From NCBI RefSeq assembly GCF_001436555.1, contig NZ_AYZR01000008.1:1-64000 (forward strand): a stretch of DNA of 64,000 nucleotides, read 5' to 3'. The notes under the pieces were generated by a model. It was not told where the DNA came from. It did no database searches and saw nothing but the letters and a program-made list of their open reading frames with translations. This DNA comes from Lentilactobacillus senioris DSM 24302 = JCM 17472. Lineage in GTDB: Bacteria > Bacillota > Bacilli > Lactobacillales > Lactobacillaceae. A program made the position numbers and the translations under genes. This document shows, in pieces, positions 54,667 through 64,000 of the stretch; the stretch's first letter is position 1; each line of letters begins with the position of its first letter.

Positions 54667-55659
54667 ATGATTGAAGAAATTCAAACTAGGCAAACGGAAA
54701 TTGTCCACCAATTTATGAATTTAGTGGCAAATAATCGGTTATCCCATGCTTACTTATTTACGGGAGAAGCTGGGGCAGGCCAGCTAGAGGTAGCAGAACT
54801 AGTGGCAATGCGTCTATTTTGTAAAAACGTGCAGAATAATTTGCCCTGTGGAAAATGCCCTGAATGTTTGCGAATTTTAAATCAGGAGCATCCTGACGTA
54901 GTGATGGCTAAACCAGAGGGACTAAGTATTAAGGTTGATCAAATCCGGTTTATTAAAAGTGAATTTTCTAAGAGTGCGGTGGAAGGTCAGCAAAAAGTTT
55001 TTATTATCGAAGCCGCTGATAAAATGACGATCGGAGCTGCCAACAGTCTCTTAAAATTTATTGAAGAACCTGCTGGTAGTGTGGTGACCTTTTTAATTAG
55101 TCCGGAAAGACAGTTAGTTTTGCCCACCATTGTTTCGAGAACTCAGGTGGTAGAATTTAACGCGGTAGCTAATAATTTATTAACTGAAAAACTTACTGAA
55201 TTAGGAGTCGCTCCCAGTCAGCAGCCACTTTTGCTAAGTCTGACAAATGATTTACAGCAAATTAAAGAGTGGAACAAAGATGATTGGTTCACTAAAATTG
55301 TTAGTCAGATAATTAAGTGGGATGAATATTTGATCGCTGGCAATCCGCAAGCTTTTTCTCAAATTCAAATGAAGATTATGCCATTGGTTACTAACCGAGA
55401 GCAGCAACGATTGGTATTGCAACTAATTGTGGCTTTATGGCAAGAAACATTATTAGTTAAGTACGGTCAAGTTGACGTTAAGGAAATTAAGTTTCAAGGA
55501 GCTAAACAGCAACTAACGCAGGCAACTTCCATGAGTACCGAGCAATTATTACTAGGGTTGAAAAAGATATTGAATATGAAATCTATGGTGGATGTAAATG
55601 TTAGTTTCCAAAATATGTTAGAGAGCACGACGTTAAGCATACTAGCAATTTTTGAGTAA
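54667..55659 (+). CDS. holB: DNA polymerase III subunit delta'
   Basis: A 330-residue clamp-loader subunit. The P-loop is degenerate (GEAGAGQLEVAEL instead of GKT), as is normal for delta', which does not hydrolyse ATP. A zinc module CGKCPECLRI is retained (about 62-71). SRTQVVEF marks the sensor 1 region. Cotranscribed with tmk, pstA and yabA in conserved order. Confidence 0.94.
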   Translation: MIEEIQTRQTEIVHQFMNLVANNRLSHAYLFTGEAGAGQLEVAELVAMRLFCKNVQNNLPCGKCPECLRILNQEHPDVVMAKPEGLSIKVDQIRFIKSEFSKSAVEGQQKVFIIEAADKMTIGAANSLLKFIEEPAGSVVTFLISPERQLVLPTIVSRTQVVEFNAVANNLLTEKLTELGVAPSQQPLLLSLTNDLQQIKEWNKDDWFTKIVSQIIKWDEYLIAGNPQAFSQIQMKIMPLVTNREQQRLVLQLIVALWQETLLVKYGQVDVKEIKFQGAKQQLTQATSMSTEQLLLGLKKILNMKSMVDVNVSFQNMLESTTLSILAIFE

Positions 55660-55677
55660 ATGGTAGGGTGGTAAAAT

Positions 55678-56010
55678 TTGGATAAACAAGATGCATATCA
55701 AGCATTGCAAGATGTAGACCAACAATTAAGCCGGGCAGCTAGTCAATTTTCTGATTTACATGAAACATTGATTACTTTGCTGGAAAAAAATGCCGAGTTA
55801 GAAATTGAAAACCAGCATTTAAGAGAACGGGTAAACCAAATTCAGGCCAAAGAAGAAGAGGATGATGAAGAACACCTATCATCTTCCCGGAAAAATTTAG
55901 AGAAACTATACAATGAAGGTTTCCATGTCTGTGGTCAATTTTACGGTAAGCACCGTGAAGAAGGCGAAAACTGTATCTTTTGTATGGATGTCATTTATGG
56001 CCGGCGGTAA
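55678..56010 (+). CDS. yabA: Replication initiation control protein YabA
   Basis: A 110-residue regulator that binds DnaA and DnaN to limit initiation. N-terminal leucine-zipper coiled coil (about 5-60, with LITLLEKNAELEIENQHLRERV), an acidic linker (EEEDDEEHL) and a C-terminal zinc motif (HVCGQFYG...CIFC). Start TTG at 55678 behind GGTGG. rsmI follows after 14 bases. Confidence 0.93.
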   Translation: MDKQDAYQALQDVDQQLSRAASQFSDLHETLITLLEKNAELEIENQHLRERVNQIQAKEEEDDEEHLSSSRKNLEKLYNEGFHVCGQFYGKHREEGENCIFCMDVIYGRR

Positions 56011-56024
56011 GGTAGGAGAAAATA

Positions 56025-56897
56025 GTGCAGACACAATCTAGTTTTGAAAAACATGACGGGGGTGGCGCTTTATTTTTGGTGCCTACGCCTATTGGTAACT
56101 TAAGTGATATGACTTTTCGTGCTGTAGAAACGTTAAAAACGGTGGATCTAATTGCGGCCGAAGATACCAGAAACACACAAAAACTTTTGAATCATTTCGA
56201 AATTGAAACTCGTCAAATTAGTTTTCATGAGCATAATACATCAGAACGGATTCCAGAATTGATTACTAAACTCCAGGATGGAATGAATATTGCCCAAGTA
56301 AGTGATGCTGGAATGCCATCGATTAGTGATCCTGGTAAGGAATTAGTAAAAGCAGCAGTTGAACAAAGTATTCCCGTAGTACCTCTTCCAGGTGCTAATG
56401 CTGGAGTTACGGCGTTAATTGCCTCTGGAATTAATCCACAGCCTTTTTATTTTTATGGTTTTCTACCTCGAAAAGACAAGGATCAACGGCAAGAATTAGT
56501 GCAATTAGCTCAAAGAACAGAAACTACTATTTATTATGAAGCCCCTCATCGACTCACCAAAACTCTTAAGAATATTGTGGCGGAGTTTGGCGAAGAACGA
56601 CAGGCAGTTTTAGGACGAGAACTAACCAAGAAGCACGAAGAATTCATCCGGGGTAGCTTATCCGAGCTATTAGCTTGGGCAACTAAGGAAAATGTACGAG
56701 GAGAATTCGTGATTATCATTGCTGGTAATGATAATCCAACAGTAGAAGACCAACCGGAATTAACGTTAACGCCGATTGAACAGGTGCAGCATTATATTGC
56801 TGAAGGAATGGCAACCAATGCAGCGATTAAGTTAACTGCTAAAGAACGCGATTTGCGGCGGCAAGATTTATATAATCAATTTCACGATATTAAGTAA
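56025..56897 (+). CDS. rsmI: 16S rRNA (cytidine1402-2'-O)-methyltransferase RsmI
   Basis: A 290-residue tetrapyrrole-methylase-fold enzyme. LVPTPIGNLSDMTFRAVETL (about 13-32), AEDTRNTQKLL and SDAGMPSISDPG are the RsmI blocks, with HRLTKTL further on. GTG start at 56025 after GTAGGAG. A short extra N-terminal stretch (about 12 residues) precedes the fold. Gene order yabA-rsmI is conserved in Bacillota. Confidence 0.95.
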   Translation: MQTQSSFEKHDGGGALFLVPTPIGNLSDMTFRAVETLKTVDLIAAEDTRNTQKLLNHFEIETRQISFHEHNTSERIPELITKLQDGMNIAQVSDAGMPSISDPGKELVKAAVEQSIPVVPLPGANAGVTALIASGINPQPFYFYGFLPRKDKDQRQELVQLAQRTETTIYYEAPHRLTKTLKNIVAEFGEERQAVLGRELTKKHEEFIRGSLSELLAWATKENVRGEFVIIIAGNDNPTVEDQPELTLTPIEQVQHYIAEGMATNAAIKLTAKERDLRRQDLYNQFHDIK

Positions 56898-56910
56898 GGA
56901 AGTAAAAACA

Positions 56911-57669
56911 GTGGCAAAAAAATATAGTTTAGATCATCAAGTTTTATATTATGAAGGTGACGTCACCAACCAAATGACCATTGCGATGTTATTAAACGTA
57001 GTGGTGCTAACTTCGGAAGCTCAAAACCGTAATCTAGGCATTGATCATAATGTGTTAGGAGAGCAAGGCTTAGGCTGGGTAGTGACTTCATATTCGATGA
57101 AGGTTAATAGAATGCCACGAGTTGATGAATTAATTACCGTTACTACTAGAGGAACTTCCTACAATCGTTTCTTTGCTTTTCGTGAATTCTGGGTAGTTGA
57201 CGCTGATGGTCAAGAGTTAGTTAAGATCGATAGTATTTGGGTGTTAATGGATGAAGTTAAACGTAAAATTACTACGATCAGTCCAGAAGTGGTTAGCCAG
57301 TATGAATCAGAAGCAGTTAAGAAAGTTCCTAGACTTCCAAGACCAACTGCCCCCGAAGCCGTTATTGCTGAGAAGAATTACCAAATTAGATATAATGATA
57401 TTGATTTCAATGGGCACGTTAATAATTCTCGTTATTTGGAATGGATAGTAGATACTCTACCAATGACTTTCCTAGAGCAACATAACCCTAGAACCATTGA
57501 TATTCGGTTTGAAAACGAAGTGGTCTATGGACAAACGGTTCAAGGAACCGTTGAACTATTGGGAGATGATTCTCAAAGCATTTCTCGCCATGAAATTAAA
57601 TTTGACGATACCATCGCTGCATTAGCTGAAATCACCTGGCAAAAAGCTACTTTAACGGAGGACAAGTAA
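56911..57669 (+). CDS. Acyl-ACP thioesterase
   Basis: A 252-residue double hot-dog thioesterase (FatA/B-related family) that releases fatty acids from acyl carrier protein. Two hot-dog halves: about 5-130 (GLGWVVTSYSMKVNRMPRVDE) and about 150-245 (NDIDFNGHVNNSRYLEW, with catalytic N and H). GTG start at 56911 after GGAAG. It overlaps the tsaB start by one base (TAATG), so translation is coupled though the function looks unrelated. Confidence 0.9.
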   Translation: MAKKYSLDHQVLYYEGDVTNQMTIAMLLNVVVLTSEAQNRNLGIDHNVLGEQGLGWVVTSYSMKVNRMPRVDELITVTTRGTSYNRFFAFREFWVVDADGQELVKIDSIWVLMDEVKRKITTISPEVVSQYESEAVKKVPRLPRPTAPEAVIAEKNYQIRYNDIDFNGHVNNSRYLEWIVDTLPMTFLEQHNPRTIDIRFENEVVYGQTVQGTVELLGDDSQSISRHEIKFDDTIAALAEITWQKATLTEDK

Positions 57670-58391
57670 TGAAAATATTAGCATTAGATACATCCAATCA
57701 GCCGCTAACGGTTGCCGTTTTAGTGGATGGTAAAATACAAGCTAGTGAAACCCTTACTACGCATAAAAAACATGCCGAATTCCTATTACCGGTTATTGAA
57801 GATTTAGTCCAAAAGTCGGGCTTAAAACCGGTCGATATTGATCGAGTAGTGGCGGCAGTTGGGCCTGGATCCTATACTGGTATTCGAATGGCAACCACAT
57901 TTGCTAAGTCCTTTGCTAGTACCTTGGATAAAGAATTAGTAGCAGTTTCTAGCTTGTTAGCTTTGGCCCTCAATGTTAGGGATGAGGAAGTGCTAATTAA
58001 TCCGATCTTTGATGGTCGTAATCAAAACATGTTTACCGGACTTTATCAGTGGCAAAATGGACAATTGAAAACTGTAGTGGATGACCAACACACAAATATG
58101 GATGATTGGTTAAAGCAATTGGCAAATGTTGAACTCCCAATTGTAATAGTGGGTGAAACTGATAACTTTGTAGGACCATATAAAGATGCATTGGGATCAC
58201 AAATTCAAGTAGCCCAAGGATTACAAAATATTCCTAATGCAGCTTTATTGGCAGAATACGGACAACAATTAGAGCCTATTAAAAACGTGGATGGCTTGGA
58301 ACCTCGCTATTTACGGCTTACTAAAGCTGAAGCTGATTGGCAGGCTGCTCATCCAAATGAAAGGGGTGGTAACTATGTGGAAAAGGTTTAA
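57669..58391 (+). CDS. tsaB: tRNA threonylcarbamoyladenosine biosynthesis protein TsaB
   Basis: A 240-residue ASKHA-fold protein that partners TsaD in making t6A37 on ANN-reading tRNAs. LALDTSNQPLTVAV starts the fold; VGPGSYTGIRMATTFAKS (about 67-84) is the family signature. It is catalytically inactive in relatives but needed to dimerise with TsaD. The end overlaps rimI by 17 bases. tsaB-rimI-tsaD is a conserved set. Confidence 0.94.
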   Translation: MKILALDTSNQPLTVAVLVDGKIQASETLTTHKKHAEFLLPVIEDLVQKSGLKPVDIDRVVAAVGPGSYTGIRMATTFAKSFASTLDKELVAVSSLLALALNVRDEEVLINPIFDGRNQNMFTGLYQWQNGQLKTVVDDQHTNMDDWLKQLANVELPIVIVGETDNFVGPYKDALGSQIQVAQGLQNIPNAALLAEYGQQLEPIKNVDGLEPRYLRLTKAEADWQAAHPNERGGNYVEKV

Positions 58392-58986
58392 AACTTGGTA
58401 TGGCAAAAATATTAGTAATCGTGATGCTAGATTACGAGAAAAATATTTAGATATCAGAAACCACGAGGTTACCATCAATGATATGGATTATTTCCTAGCT
58501 AAGGCGGTAATTCCAGATATTCCTGAAATTTTAGGAATTGAACGGTCGGTTTATGGGGGTCAAACTCCTTGGGATGATAAGGCTTTTCAAAATGAGTTAA
58601 GTCGTAAAAAAGATCGTTTTTATTTGGTTTTAAGAAGAAACGATTGGCTAGTAGCGTTTATCGGTTGTTCATTGAATTTTAAGACCAAGGACTGTCATAT
58701 TACCAATGTTGCGGTAGCTCCCAATTTTCAAAACCACGGCTTGGGTTATTTTTTAGTGACTAAAATAATTAAAAAAGCCCGACAATTAGAGTATAAAAAA
58801 GTAACTTTGGAGGTGCGGGTAAGCAATACTAAGGCGCAAAAACTATACCGGACCTTAGGTTTTCAAGATGCCGGAATTAAGCAAGGGTACTATAATGGTG
58901 ATCATGAAGATGCCTTAAACATGGAATTAGAATTAGATGGGACAGCTGATGCCGTAGTTCCTGATTATGATACGGAGGAAAAATAG
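58375..58986 (+). CDS. rimI: Ribosomal protein S18-alanine N-acetyltransferase (GNAT)
   Basis: A 203-residue GNAT acetyltransferase. The GNAT core is about 45-190; [21 protein letters not shown] carries the acetyl-CoA loop and [17 protein letters not shown] the second block. An N-terminal basic stretch of about 40 residues ([11 protein letters not shown]) extends the standard RimI. ATG 58375 has AAAGGGG upstream. RimI identity is inferred from position between tsaB and tsaD. Confidence 0.87.
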   Translation: MWKRFKTWYGKNISNRDARLREKYLDIRNHEVTINDMDYFLAKAVIPDIPEILGIERSVYGGQTPWDDKAFQNELSRKKDRFYLVLRRNDWLVAFIGCSLNFKTKDCHITNVAVAPNFQNHGLGYFLVTKIIKKARQLEYKKVTLEVRVSNTKAQKLYRTLGFQDAGIKQGYYNGDHEDALNMELELDGTADAVVPDYDTEEK

Positions 58987-60017
58987 TGGCACGAAATTTA
59001 ATTTTAGCTTTTGAAACTAGCTGTGACGAAACTTCAGTAGCGGTTATTGAAGATGGTAACCAAATCCTATCTAACGTGGTGGCTACTCAAATTAAAAGTC
59101 ATCAGCGGTTTGGTGGAGTGGTTCCAGAAGTAGCTAGTCGGCACCACATTGAGCAGATCACTATTTGCGTAAAAGAAGCATTGGCTGAAGCTCAAGTGAC
59201 TTATTCGGACCTAACTGCGGTTGCTGTAACTTATGGTCCGGGATTAGTAGGAGCCCTATTGATAGGGGTAACTGCTGCTAAAACGATTGCCTGGGCTCAC
59301 AATTTACCGTTAATTCCGGTAAATCATATTGCGGGTCATATTTATGCTGCTCGATTTGTACAACCAGTGGAATTTCCAGCCATGGCATTGGTTGTTTCTG
59401 GTGGACATACTGAGCTAGTATATATGCCAGCTGAAAACCAGTTTGAGATTATCGGAGAAACTAGAGATGATGCAGCTGGAGAAGCCTACGACAAAATTGG
59501 TAGGGTATTAGGAATTAATTATCCTGCTGGTAAGACAGTGGATGAATGGGCACATGAAGGTCAAGATACCTTTAACTTTCCTAGAGCAATGGATAAGGAA
59601 GATAATTTTGATTTTAGCTTCAGTGGTTTAAAAAGTGCCTTCATCAATACCGTTCACCATGCTGATCAAATTGGTGAAACTTTAAATTCCCAGGACTTGG
59701 CTGCTAGTTTTCAAGCAGCCGTTGTGGACGTGTTAGCGGATAAAACTGTGAAGGCTTTGCAACAGTACCCGGTTAAAGAACTAATTTTAGCTGGTGGGGT
59801 TGCCGCTAACCGGGGAATTCGATCACGATTACAACAGGAACTTAAAGCTTTCTCGACAACCGAACTAGTACTAGCACCATTAGCTTTGTGTGGTGACAAT
59901 GCCGCTATGATCGGAGCAGTTGGTGAAGTTTTATATCGCCATAATGTATTCGCAGATGCGAGTCTTAACGCTAATCCAGGATTAGAATTTGAATGGGCAG
60001 CAGATAGTGAACGTTAA
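58986..60017 (+). CDS. tsaD: tRNA N6-adenosine threonylcarbamoyltransferase TsaD
   Basis: A 343-residue metal-dependent enzyme that transfers the threonylcarbamoyl group to A37. [12 protein letters not shown] opens the fold; the metal His pair is in [11 protein letters not shown] (about 109-119), and [11 protein letters not shown] and [10 protein letters not shown] are ATP-site blocks. GTG start at 58986 shares one base with the rimI stop. A terminator follows, ending the long replication/translation gene group. Confidence 0.96.
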   Translation: MARNLILAFETSCDETSVAVIEDGNQILSNVVATQIKSHQRFGGVVPEVASRHHIEQITICVKEALAEAQVTYSDLTAVAVTYGPGLVGALLIGVTAAKTIAWAHNLPLIPVNHIAGHIYAARFVQPVEFPAMALVVSGGHTELVYMPAENQFEIIGETRDDAAGEAYDKIGRVLGINYPAGKTVDEWAHEGQDTFNFPRAMDKEDNFDFSFSGLKSAFINTVHHADQIGETLNSQDLAASFQAAVVDVLADKTVKALQQYPVKELILAGGVAANRGIRSRLQQELKAFSTTELVLAPLALCGDNAAMIGAVGEVLYRHNVFADASLNANPGLEFEWAADSER

Positions 60018-60065
60018 TAAAAAAGGAATTTTGACAGCTTAAACATGTCAAAATTCCTTTTTTTA
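60015..60065. terminator. Bidirectional terminator between tsaD and the ABC-F gene
   Basis: AAAAAGGAATTTTGACA pairs with TGTCAAAATTCCTTTTT around a 9-base loop. Confidence 0.93.
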
Positions 60066-62003
60066 TTATTCTAATAGTTCTTCTAATTCAATACTTTTTT
60101 CGGTCCACTGCATTTCGACTTCGTCAGTCTTAGCCTGGTTATCGTCTAAGGCTGCTTGTAGTCTGCCTAGTTCCTCATAGTCAGTTTGTACTATAGAAAC
60201 CATTTGTTCTTCAATGGCGGTACGTTGATCTTTCAGCTCTGCTAGTTGGTGTTCCAAGTCTTGAACTTGTCGTTCCATCTTCCGGCGCTTCTTCTGCGCT
60301 TCTTTACCTAATTGATAATTATTTTTAGAAGAGGAGTTATTAGTAGTAATATCTGTCCGTACTTTTTGTTCTTCGTTACGGGCTTTAATTGCTAATTGTT
60401 CGTCCTTTTTCTCGACGTAGTAATCATAATTTCCAAGATAAGCAGTGCTGCCTTCTGGACTAATCTCAATTACCGAAGTGGCCACTTGGTTAATAAAGTA
60501 ACGGTCATGAGAAACGAATAAAATGGTACCGTCAAACTGTTTTAAGGCGGTTTCTAAGACTTCACGACTGTCAATATCCAAATGGTTGGTTGGTTCATCA
60601 AGAATTAGGAAGTTATCGTGCTTCATCGCAAGCTTAGTAAGTAATAACCGTGCTTTTTCGCCACCCGATAAATCTCTAACCTGCTTTAAAACGTCATCGC
60701 CAGAAAATAAGAAACTACCTAAAATACTTCGAATATCTTTTTCTGGAGTGGTAGGATGTTCGTCCCACAACTCAGCTAATACCGTTTTGTTATTGTGCAG
60801 ACTTTGTTGTTCTTGATCGTAATAGCCAGTATCCACGCCCGTTCCAAAGGCAACGTTGCCCTTGATAAACGGAATTATTCCTAAAATACTTTTTAATAGG
60901 GTAGACTTGCCGATTCCGTTTGGCCCCACGATAGCCACTGCCTGGTTGGCGGTGATGTCTAAGTTTACCGGTTCGGCTAGTACATTATTATCATAGCCTA
61001 CGGCGGCATCAGTTACCTTCAACACGTTATGTCCGCTTTTCCGATTACCGGAAAATGTAAAATGAGCAACTTTTTCATCACTATTGGGACGATCAATTCG
61101 GTCCATTTTAGCAAGTTGCTTTCTTCTGGCCTGAGCCTGCTTGGTGGAAGAAGCTCGCACGATATTCTTATCAACAAAAGTTTGAAGTTTTTGAATTTCA
61201 GCCTGCTGCTTTTCATAAGCTCGTTCTTGTTGGTCTTCTAGTTGAGCTTTTTGAGTGATATAGTCAGAATAATTTCCCTTGTAATGGTGAAGGGCATTAT
61301 GAGCTAAATCATAGACCTCATTAACCAATTTATCTAAGAAGTAGCGGTCATGAGAGATGATTAAAAGAGCGCCACTATATTTTTGAATATAACCTTCTAA
61401 CCAGGTAATGGTAGCAACATCTAAATGGTTGGTAGGTTCGTCTAAAATTAAAAGTTCCGGCTTTTCTAATAGTAGCTTAGCTAAGGCTAACTGGGTCTTT
61501 TGACCGCCAGAAAGTTCGCTGATAAAGTGATTGTAATATGGTTCATCAAAGCCAAAGCCGTGTAATACTCCGCGAATTTCAGCAGCATAACCGTAGCCAT
61601 TTTGACGTTCGAACTCTGCTGATAAGCGATCATAGGAGGTAGCCAATTGTTCCAATTGGTCTTGGTCAGTAGTAGTACCCATTTGGTTTTCTACTTCGTG
61701 AAGTTGATTTTCTAATTGTTTTACCCCGGCAAAAACGGATTCCATTTCAGCGTAGACAGTTTTATCTGATTCTAATCCGGTATCCTGAGCAAGATAACCA
61801 ATTGATAAATCTTTTTTCTTTGTGATTTCGCCACCATCAATACTAGTTTGGTCCATTATCATTTTAATTAGGGTAGATTTACCAGCACCGTTTCGGCCGA
61901 CTAAGGCAATTCTACTATTATCTTGAATAGTTAGGTTAACGTTAGTGAATAAATCTTCGCCATTAAACCGTTTGGTGGCATTTTTAACTTGGAGAATTAT
62001 CAA
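60066..62003 (-). CDS. ABC-F family ATPase (YdiF/Uup-like)
   Basis: A 645-residue cytoplasmic protein with two ABC domains and no membrane part. Domain 1: Walker A GRNGAGKST (about 36-44), LSGGQ, LILDEPTNHLD. Linker (about 240-310) rich in Lys/Arg/Gln. Domain 2: GPNGIGKST, LSGGEKAR, LILDEPTNHLD. A C-terminal coiled coil (about 560-645) follows. ABC-F proteins act on ribosomes; Bacillus YdiF lies at the same place beside rex. Drug-resistance function is not implied. Confidence 0.93.
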   Translation of the reverse strand: MIILQVKNATKRFNGEDLFTNVNLTIQDNSRIALVGRNGAGKSTLIKMIMDQTSIDGGEITKKKDLSIGYLAQDTGLESDKTVYAEMESVFAGVKQLENQLHEVENQMGTTTDQDQLEQLATSYDRLSAEFERQNGYGYAAEIRGVLHGFGFDEPYYNHFISELSGGQKTQLALAKLLLEKPELLILDEPTNHLDVATITWLEGYIQKYSGALLIISHDRYFLDKLVNEVYDLAHNALHHYKGNYSDYITQKAQLEDQQERAYEKQQAEIQKLQTFVDKNIVRASSTKQAQARRKQLAKMDRIDRPNSDEKVAHFTFSGNRKSGHNVLKVTDAAVGYDNNVLAEPVNLDITANQAVAIVGPNGIGKSTLLKSILGIIPFIKGNVAFGTGVDTGYYDQEQQSLHNNKTVLAELWDEHPTTPEKDIRSILGSFLFSGDDVLKQVRDLSGGEKARLLLTKLAMKHDNFLILDEPTNHLDIDSREVLETALKQFDGTILFVSHDRYFINQVATSVIEISPEGSTAYLGNYDYYVEKKDEQLAIKARNEEQKVRTDITTNNSSSKNNYQLGKEAQKKRRKMERQVQDLEHQLAELKDQRTAIEEQMVSIVQTDYEELGRLQAALDDNQAKTDEVEMQWTEKSIELEELLE

Positions 62004-62077
62004 GGCAATCTCCTTTCTAAGAGTTCTGTTCTTTCTATTTTAGCATACTGGAAAAAAGGAATAAATTAGAATAATAT

Positions 62078-62139
62078 TTGAAATCTATTTCACAATCTTT
62101 GTTAGTATGGTAAAATAGATACCAATAAGTATTTCACAA
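62078..62139. promoter_or_regulatory. Candidate Rex operators around the rex promoter
   Basis: ATTTCACAA occurs at 62087-62095 and again at 62131-62139, 44 bases apart. The first belongs to a palindrome, TTTGAAATCTATTTCACAA, close to the Rex consensus TTGTGAAAT-N-ATTTCACAA. Both flank the -10 TAAAAT (62111-62116), placing them to repress rex itself. Confidence 0.6.
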
Positions 62140-62180
62140 GACGTAATCTTTGAACTACGGATATGGGAGGAAAACATTTC

Positions 62181-62810
62181 GTGGCAGTTGAAAATATTCC
62201 AAAGGCAACGGCTAAACGGTTGCCCATTTATTATCGCTATTTAAACATTTTACACGATGCTGGTAAAAATCGGATCTCATCAACCGAACTAGCAGATGCA
62301 GTCCAAGTTGACTCAGCAACAATTCGCCGTGACTTTTCCTATTTTGGTGCTTTAGGTAAGAGAGGGTATGGTTACGACGTTGATAACTTACTTAACTTTT
62401 TCAAACAAATCCTTAACCAAGAACGACTCACCAGTGTGGCTTTAGTCGGGGTAGGTAACTTAGGACATGCCTTACTTAACTTTAACTTCCACAAGGATAG
62501 TAACGTCCGTATTTCAGCAGCGTTTGATATTGATGAAAATATCGTCAATACAATTCAAGATGGAGTTCCGGTTTATCCAATGGATGAGCTAGGACAACAA
62601 TTGGAAGACCAACAAATTAAGGTGGTTATTTTAACTGTTCCTTCTGTTGAAGCCCAAAAGGTAACGGATGATGCTGTTGCTGGTGGAGTTCAAGGTATCC
62701 TTAACTTTACCCCAATTCGGTTGTCTGTTCCAGACAAAGTACGAGTTCAAAACGTTGATTTAACTAACGAACTCCAAACTCTAATTTACTTTATTGATAA
62801 CTATTCTTAA
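62181..62810 (+). CDS. rex: Redox-sensing transcriptional repressor Rex
   Basis: A 209-residue repressor that leaves DNA when NADH/NAD is high. N-terminal winged helix ([26 protein letters not shown], about 30-60), then a Rossmann domain with GVGNLGHAL (about 88-96). GTG at 62181 is chosen because GGGAGG (62165-62170) precedes it; the upstream ATG at 62163 overlaps that site. Faces away from the ABC-F gene and upstream of groESL. Confidence 0.95.
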   Translation: MAVENIPKATAKRLPIYYRYLNILHDAGKNRISSTELADAVQVDSATIRRDFSYFGALGKRGYGYDVDNLLNFFKQILNQERLTSVALVGVGNLGHALLNFNFHKDSNVRISAAFDIDENIVNTIQDGVPVYPMDELGQQLEDQQIKVVILTVPSVEAQKVTDDAVAGGVQGILNFTPIRLSVPDKVRVQNVDLTNELQTLIYFIDNYS

Positions 62811-62818
62811 GTTTAATT

Positions 62819-62848
62819 ACGTAAACCTATTTGGTTTGCGTTTTTTTA
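62819..62848 (+). terminator. Terminator of rex
   Basis: ACGTAAACC pairs with GGTTTGCGT (one G-T pair) around TATTT, followed by T's. Confidence 0.88.
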
Positions 62849-62866
62849 TTTTTCTAACCAAAACGC

Positions 62867-62895
62867 TTGCATTTCTTAACGAATGATAATATATT
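62867..62895 (+). promoter_or_regulatory. groESL promoter
   Basis: TTGCAT (62867-62872), 17 bases, TATATT (62890-62895); the CIRCE element starts 11 bases downstream. Confidence 0.82.
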
Positions 62896-62906
62896 ATAAA
62901 CAGTGT

Positions 62907-62933
62907 TTAGCACTTCTGACAAATAAGTGCTAA
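62907..62933. promoter_or_regulatory. CIRCE element (HrcA operator)
   Basis: TTAGCACTT, nine bases, AAGTGCTAA: the heat-shock CIRCE with one consensus change per arm (C to T, G to A). HrcA bound here represses groES-groEL. Confidence 0.97.
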
Positions 62934-62970
62934 CAATGCTAATAATGTTGAAATTGATGGAGGGATTATC

Positions 62971-63255
62971 GTGTTAAAACCATTAGGAGATCGCGTAATC
63001 ATCGAAACGCTAGAAGAACAAGAAGAAACCGTTGGTGGAATTGTCTTAGCAAGTAATGTTAAGGAAAAACCCCAAACTGGTAAAGTAATTTCTGTTGGTG
63101 CTGGTCGGGTGTTAGATAACGGTCAAACTGTTGCTCCAGCTGTTAAGGAAGGCGACGTTGTTATGTTTGACAAGTACGCCGGTACTGAAGTGAACTATGA
63201 TGAAAAGTCATACCTTGTTCTACATGAAAAAGACATTGTAGCAATCGTAGACTAA
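62971..63255 (+). CDS. groES: Co-chaperonin GroES
   Basis: A 94-residue lid protein of the GroEL chaperonin. [11 protein letters not shown] opens the chain, the mobile loop is about 17-33 ([15 protein letters not shown]) and [12 protein letters not shown] is conserved. Start GTG at 62971 behind GGAGGG. groEL follows after 45 bases. Controlled by CIRCE/HrcA. Confidence 0.98.
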   Translation: MLKPLGDRVIIETLEEQEETVGGIVLASNVKEKPQTGKVISVGAGRVLDNGQTVAPAVKEGDVVMFDKYAGTEVNYDEKSYLVLHEKDIVAIVD

Positions 63256-63297
63256 TAACTTTTTAAAATAATAAAAATTAAACGTTGAGGTGGATAA

Positions 63298-64000
<703 letters not shown>

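Noticed and set aside
54667-55659. Degenerate P-loop in holB as sign of gene decay
   Set aside because: The delta' subunit normally lacks a working ATP site; the zinc module and length are intact.
60066-62003. ABC-F gene as an antibiotic resistance determinant
   Set aside because: Its position beside rex and its YdiF/Uup-like layout with a C-terminal coiled coil fit a housekeeping ribosome factor.

Overview
The window is a chromosomal segment of a low-GC Gram-positive bacterium, most likely a member of the Lactobacillaceae. The evidence is a set of lactobacillus-type gene orders (yacP/sigH/rpmG/secE/nusG, recR/yaaL/tmk/pstA/holB/yabA/rsmI, tsaB/rimI/tsaD next to rex and groESL), strong AGGAGG ribosome binding sites, frequent GTG and TTG starts, a DtpT peptide transporter, PepC, a mannose-type PTS with ManO, class Ib ribonucleotide reductase and an aspartate decarboxylase/antiporter pair. 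I cannot name the species from sequence alone. I see no insertion sequence, prophage, CRISPR array or integrated island; almost everything is core genome.

Layout. 1-150: end of a tRNA cluster (Asn, Thr). 0.4-1.1 kb: an isolated lactose/cellobiose-family PTS IIB-IIA pair with no IIC. 1.1-3.6 kb: dtpT and a phosphoesterase. 3.6-3.9 kb: tRNA-Tyr and tRNA-Gln. 3.9-6.7 kb: proC, nagA and a GntR regulator with its operator. 6.7-9.9 kb: tagA (minus), then pncB-nadE for NAD salvage. 9.85-13.2 kb: a yybP-ykoY manganese riboswitch ahead of a P-type cation ATPase and a small protein of unknown function. 13.2-17.7 kb: tex, sprT-like, thrB, tRNA-Leu(AAG) and a HAD phosphatase. 17.7-21 kb: a CcpA-site-bearing mannose-family PTS operon (IIA, IIB, IIC, IID, ManO). 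21-24.1 kb: LCP ligase (minus), EamA transporter, phosphoglycerate mutase. 24.1-29.9 kb: T-box-controlled aspS followed by aspD-aspT, an aspartate-to-alanine energy-generating pair. 29.9-32 kb: pepC and rpiA (minus).

32-40.2 kb: dut, radA, yacL, gltX, cysS, mrnC, rlmB, rae1. 40.3-44.4 kb: a sigH-like sigma factor broken by an in-frame TAA, then rpmG, secE, nusG, rplK, rplA, rplJ, rplL with ribosomal-protein leaders. 44.5-49 kb: galE, and nrdHEF on the minus strand. 49.2-60 kb: rsmC-like, tadA, SRP RNA, dnaX, ybaB, recR, yaaL, tmk, pstA, holB, yabA, rsmI, acyl-ACP thioesterase, tsaB, rimI, tsaD. 60-64 kb: an ABC-F ATPase (minus), rex, and CIRCE-controlled groES-groEL, the last cut by the window end.

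The window is rich in RNA-level control: a T-box, a manganese riboswitch, an L10 leader, two L1-site-like leaders, an attenuator-like hairpin between secE and nusG and an unexplained structured leader before tmk. No large new system is evident. The best leads are the broken sigma factor, the uncharacterised protein in the manganese-riboswitch operon, the orphan PTS pair with paired GntR-like half-sites, the tmk leader, and a tRNA-Leu with an AAG anticodon that should need the TadA encoded in this window.
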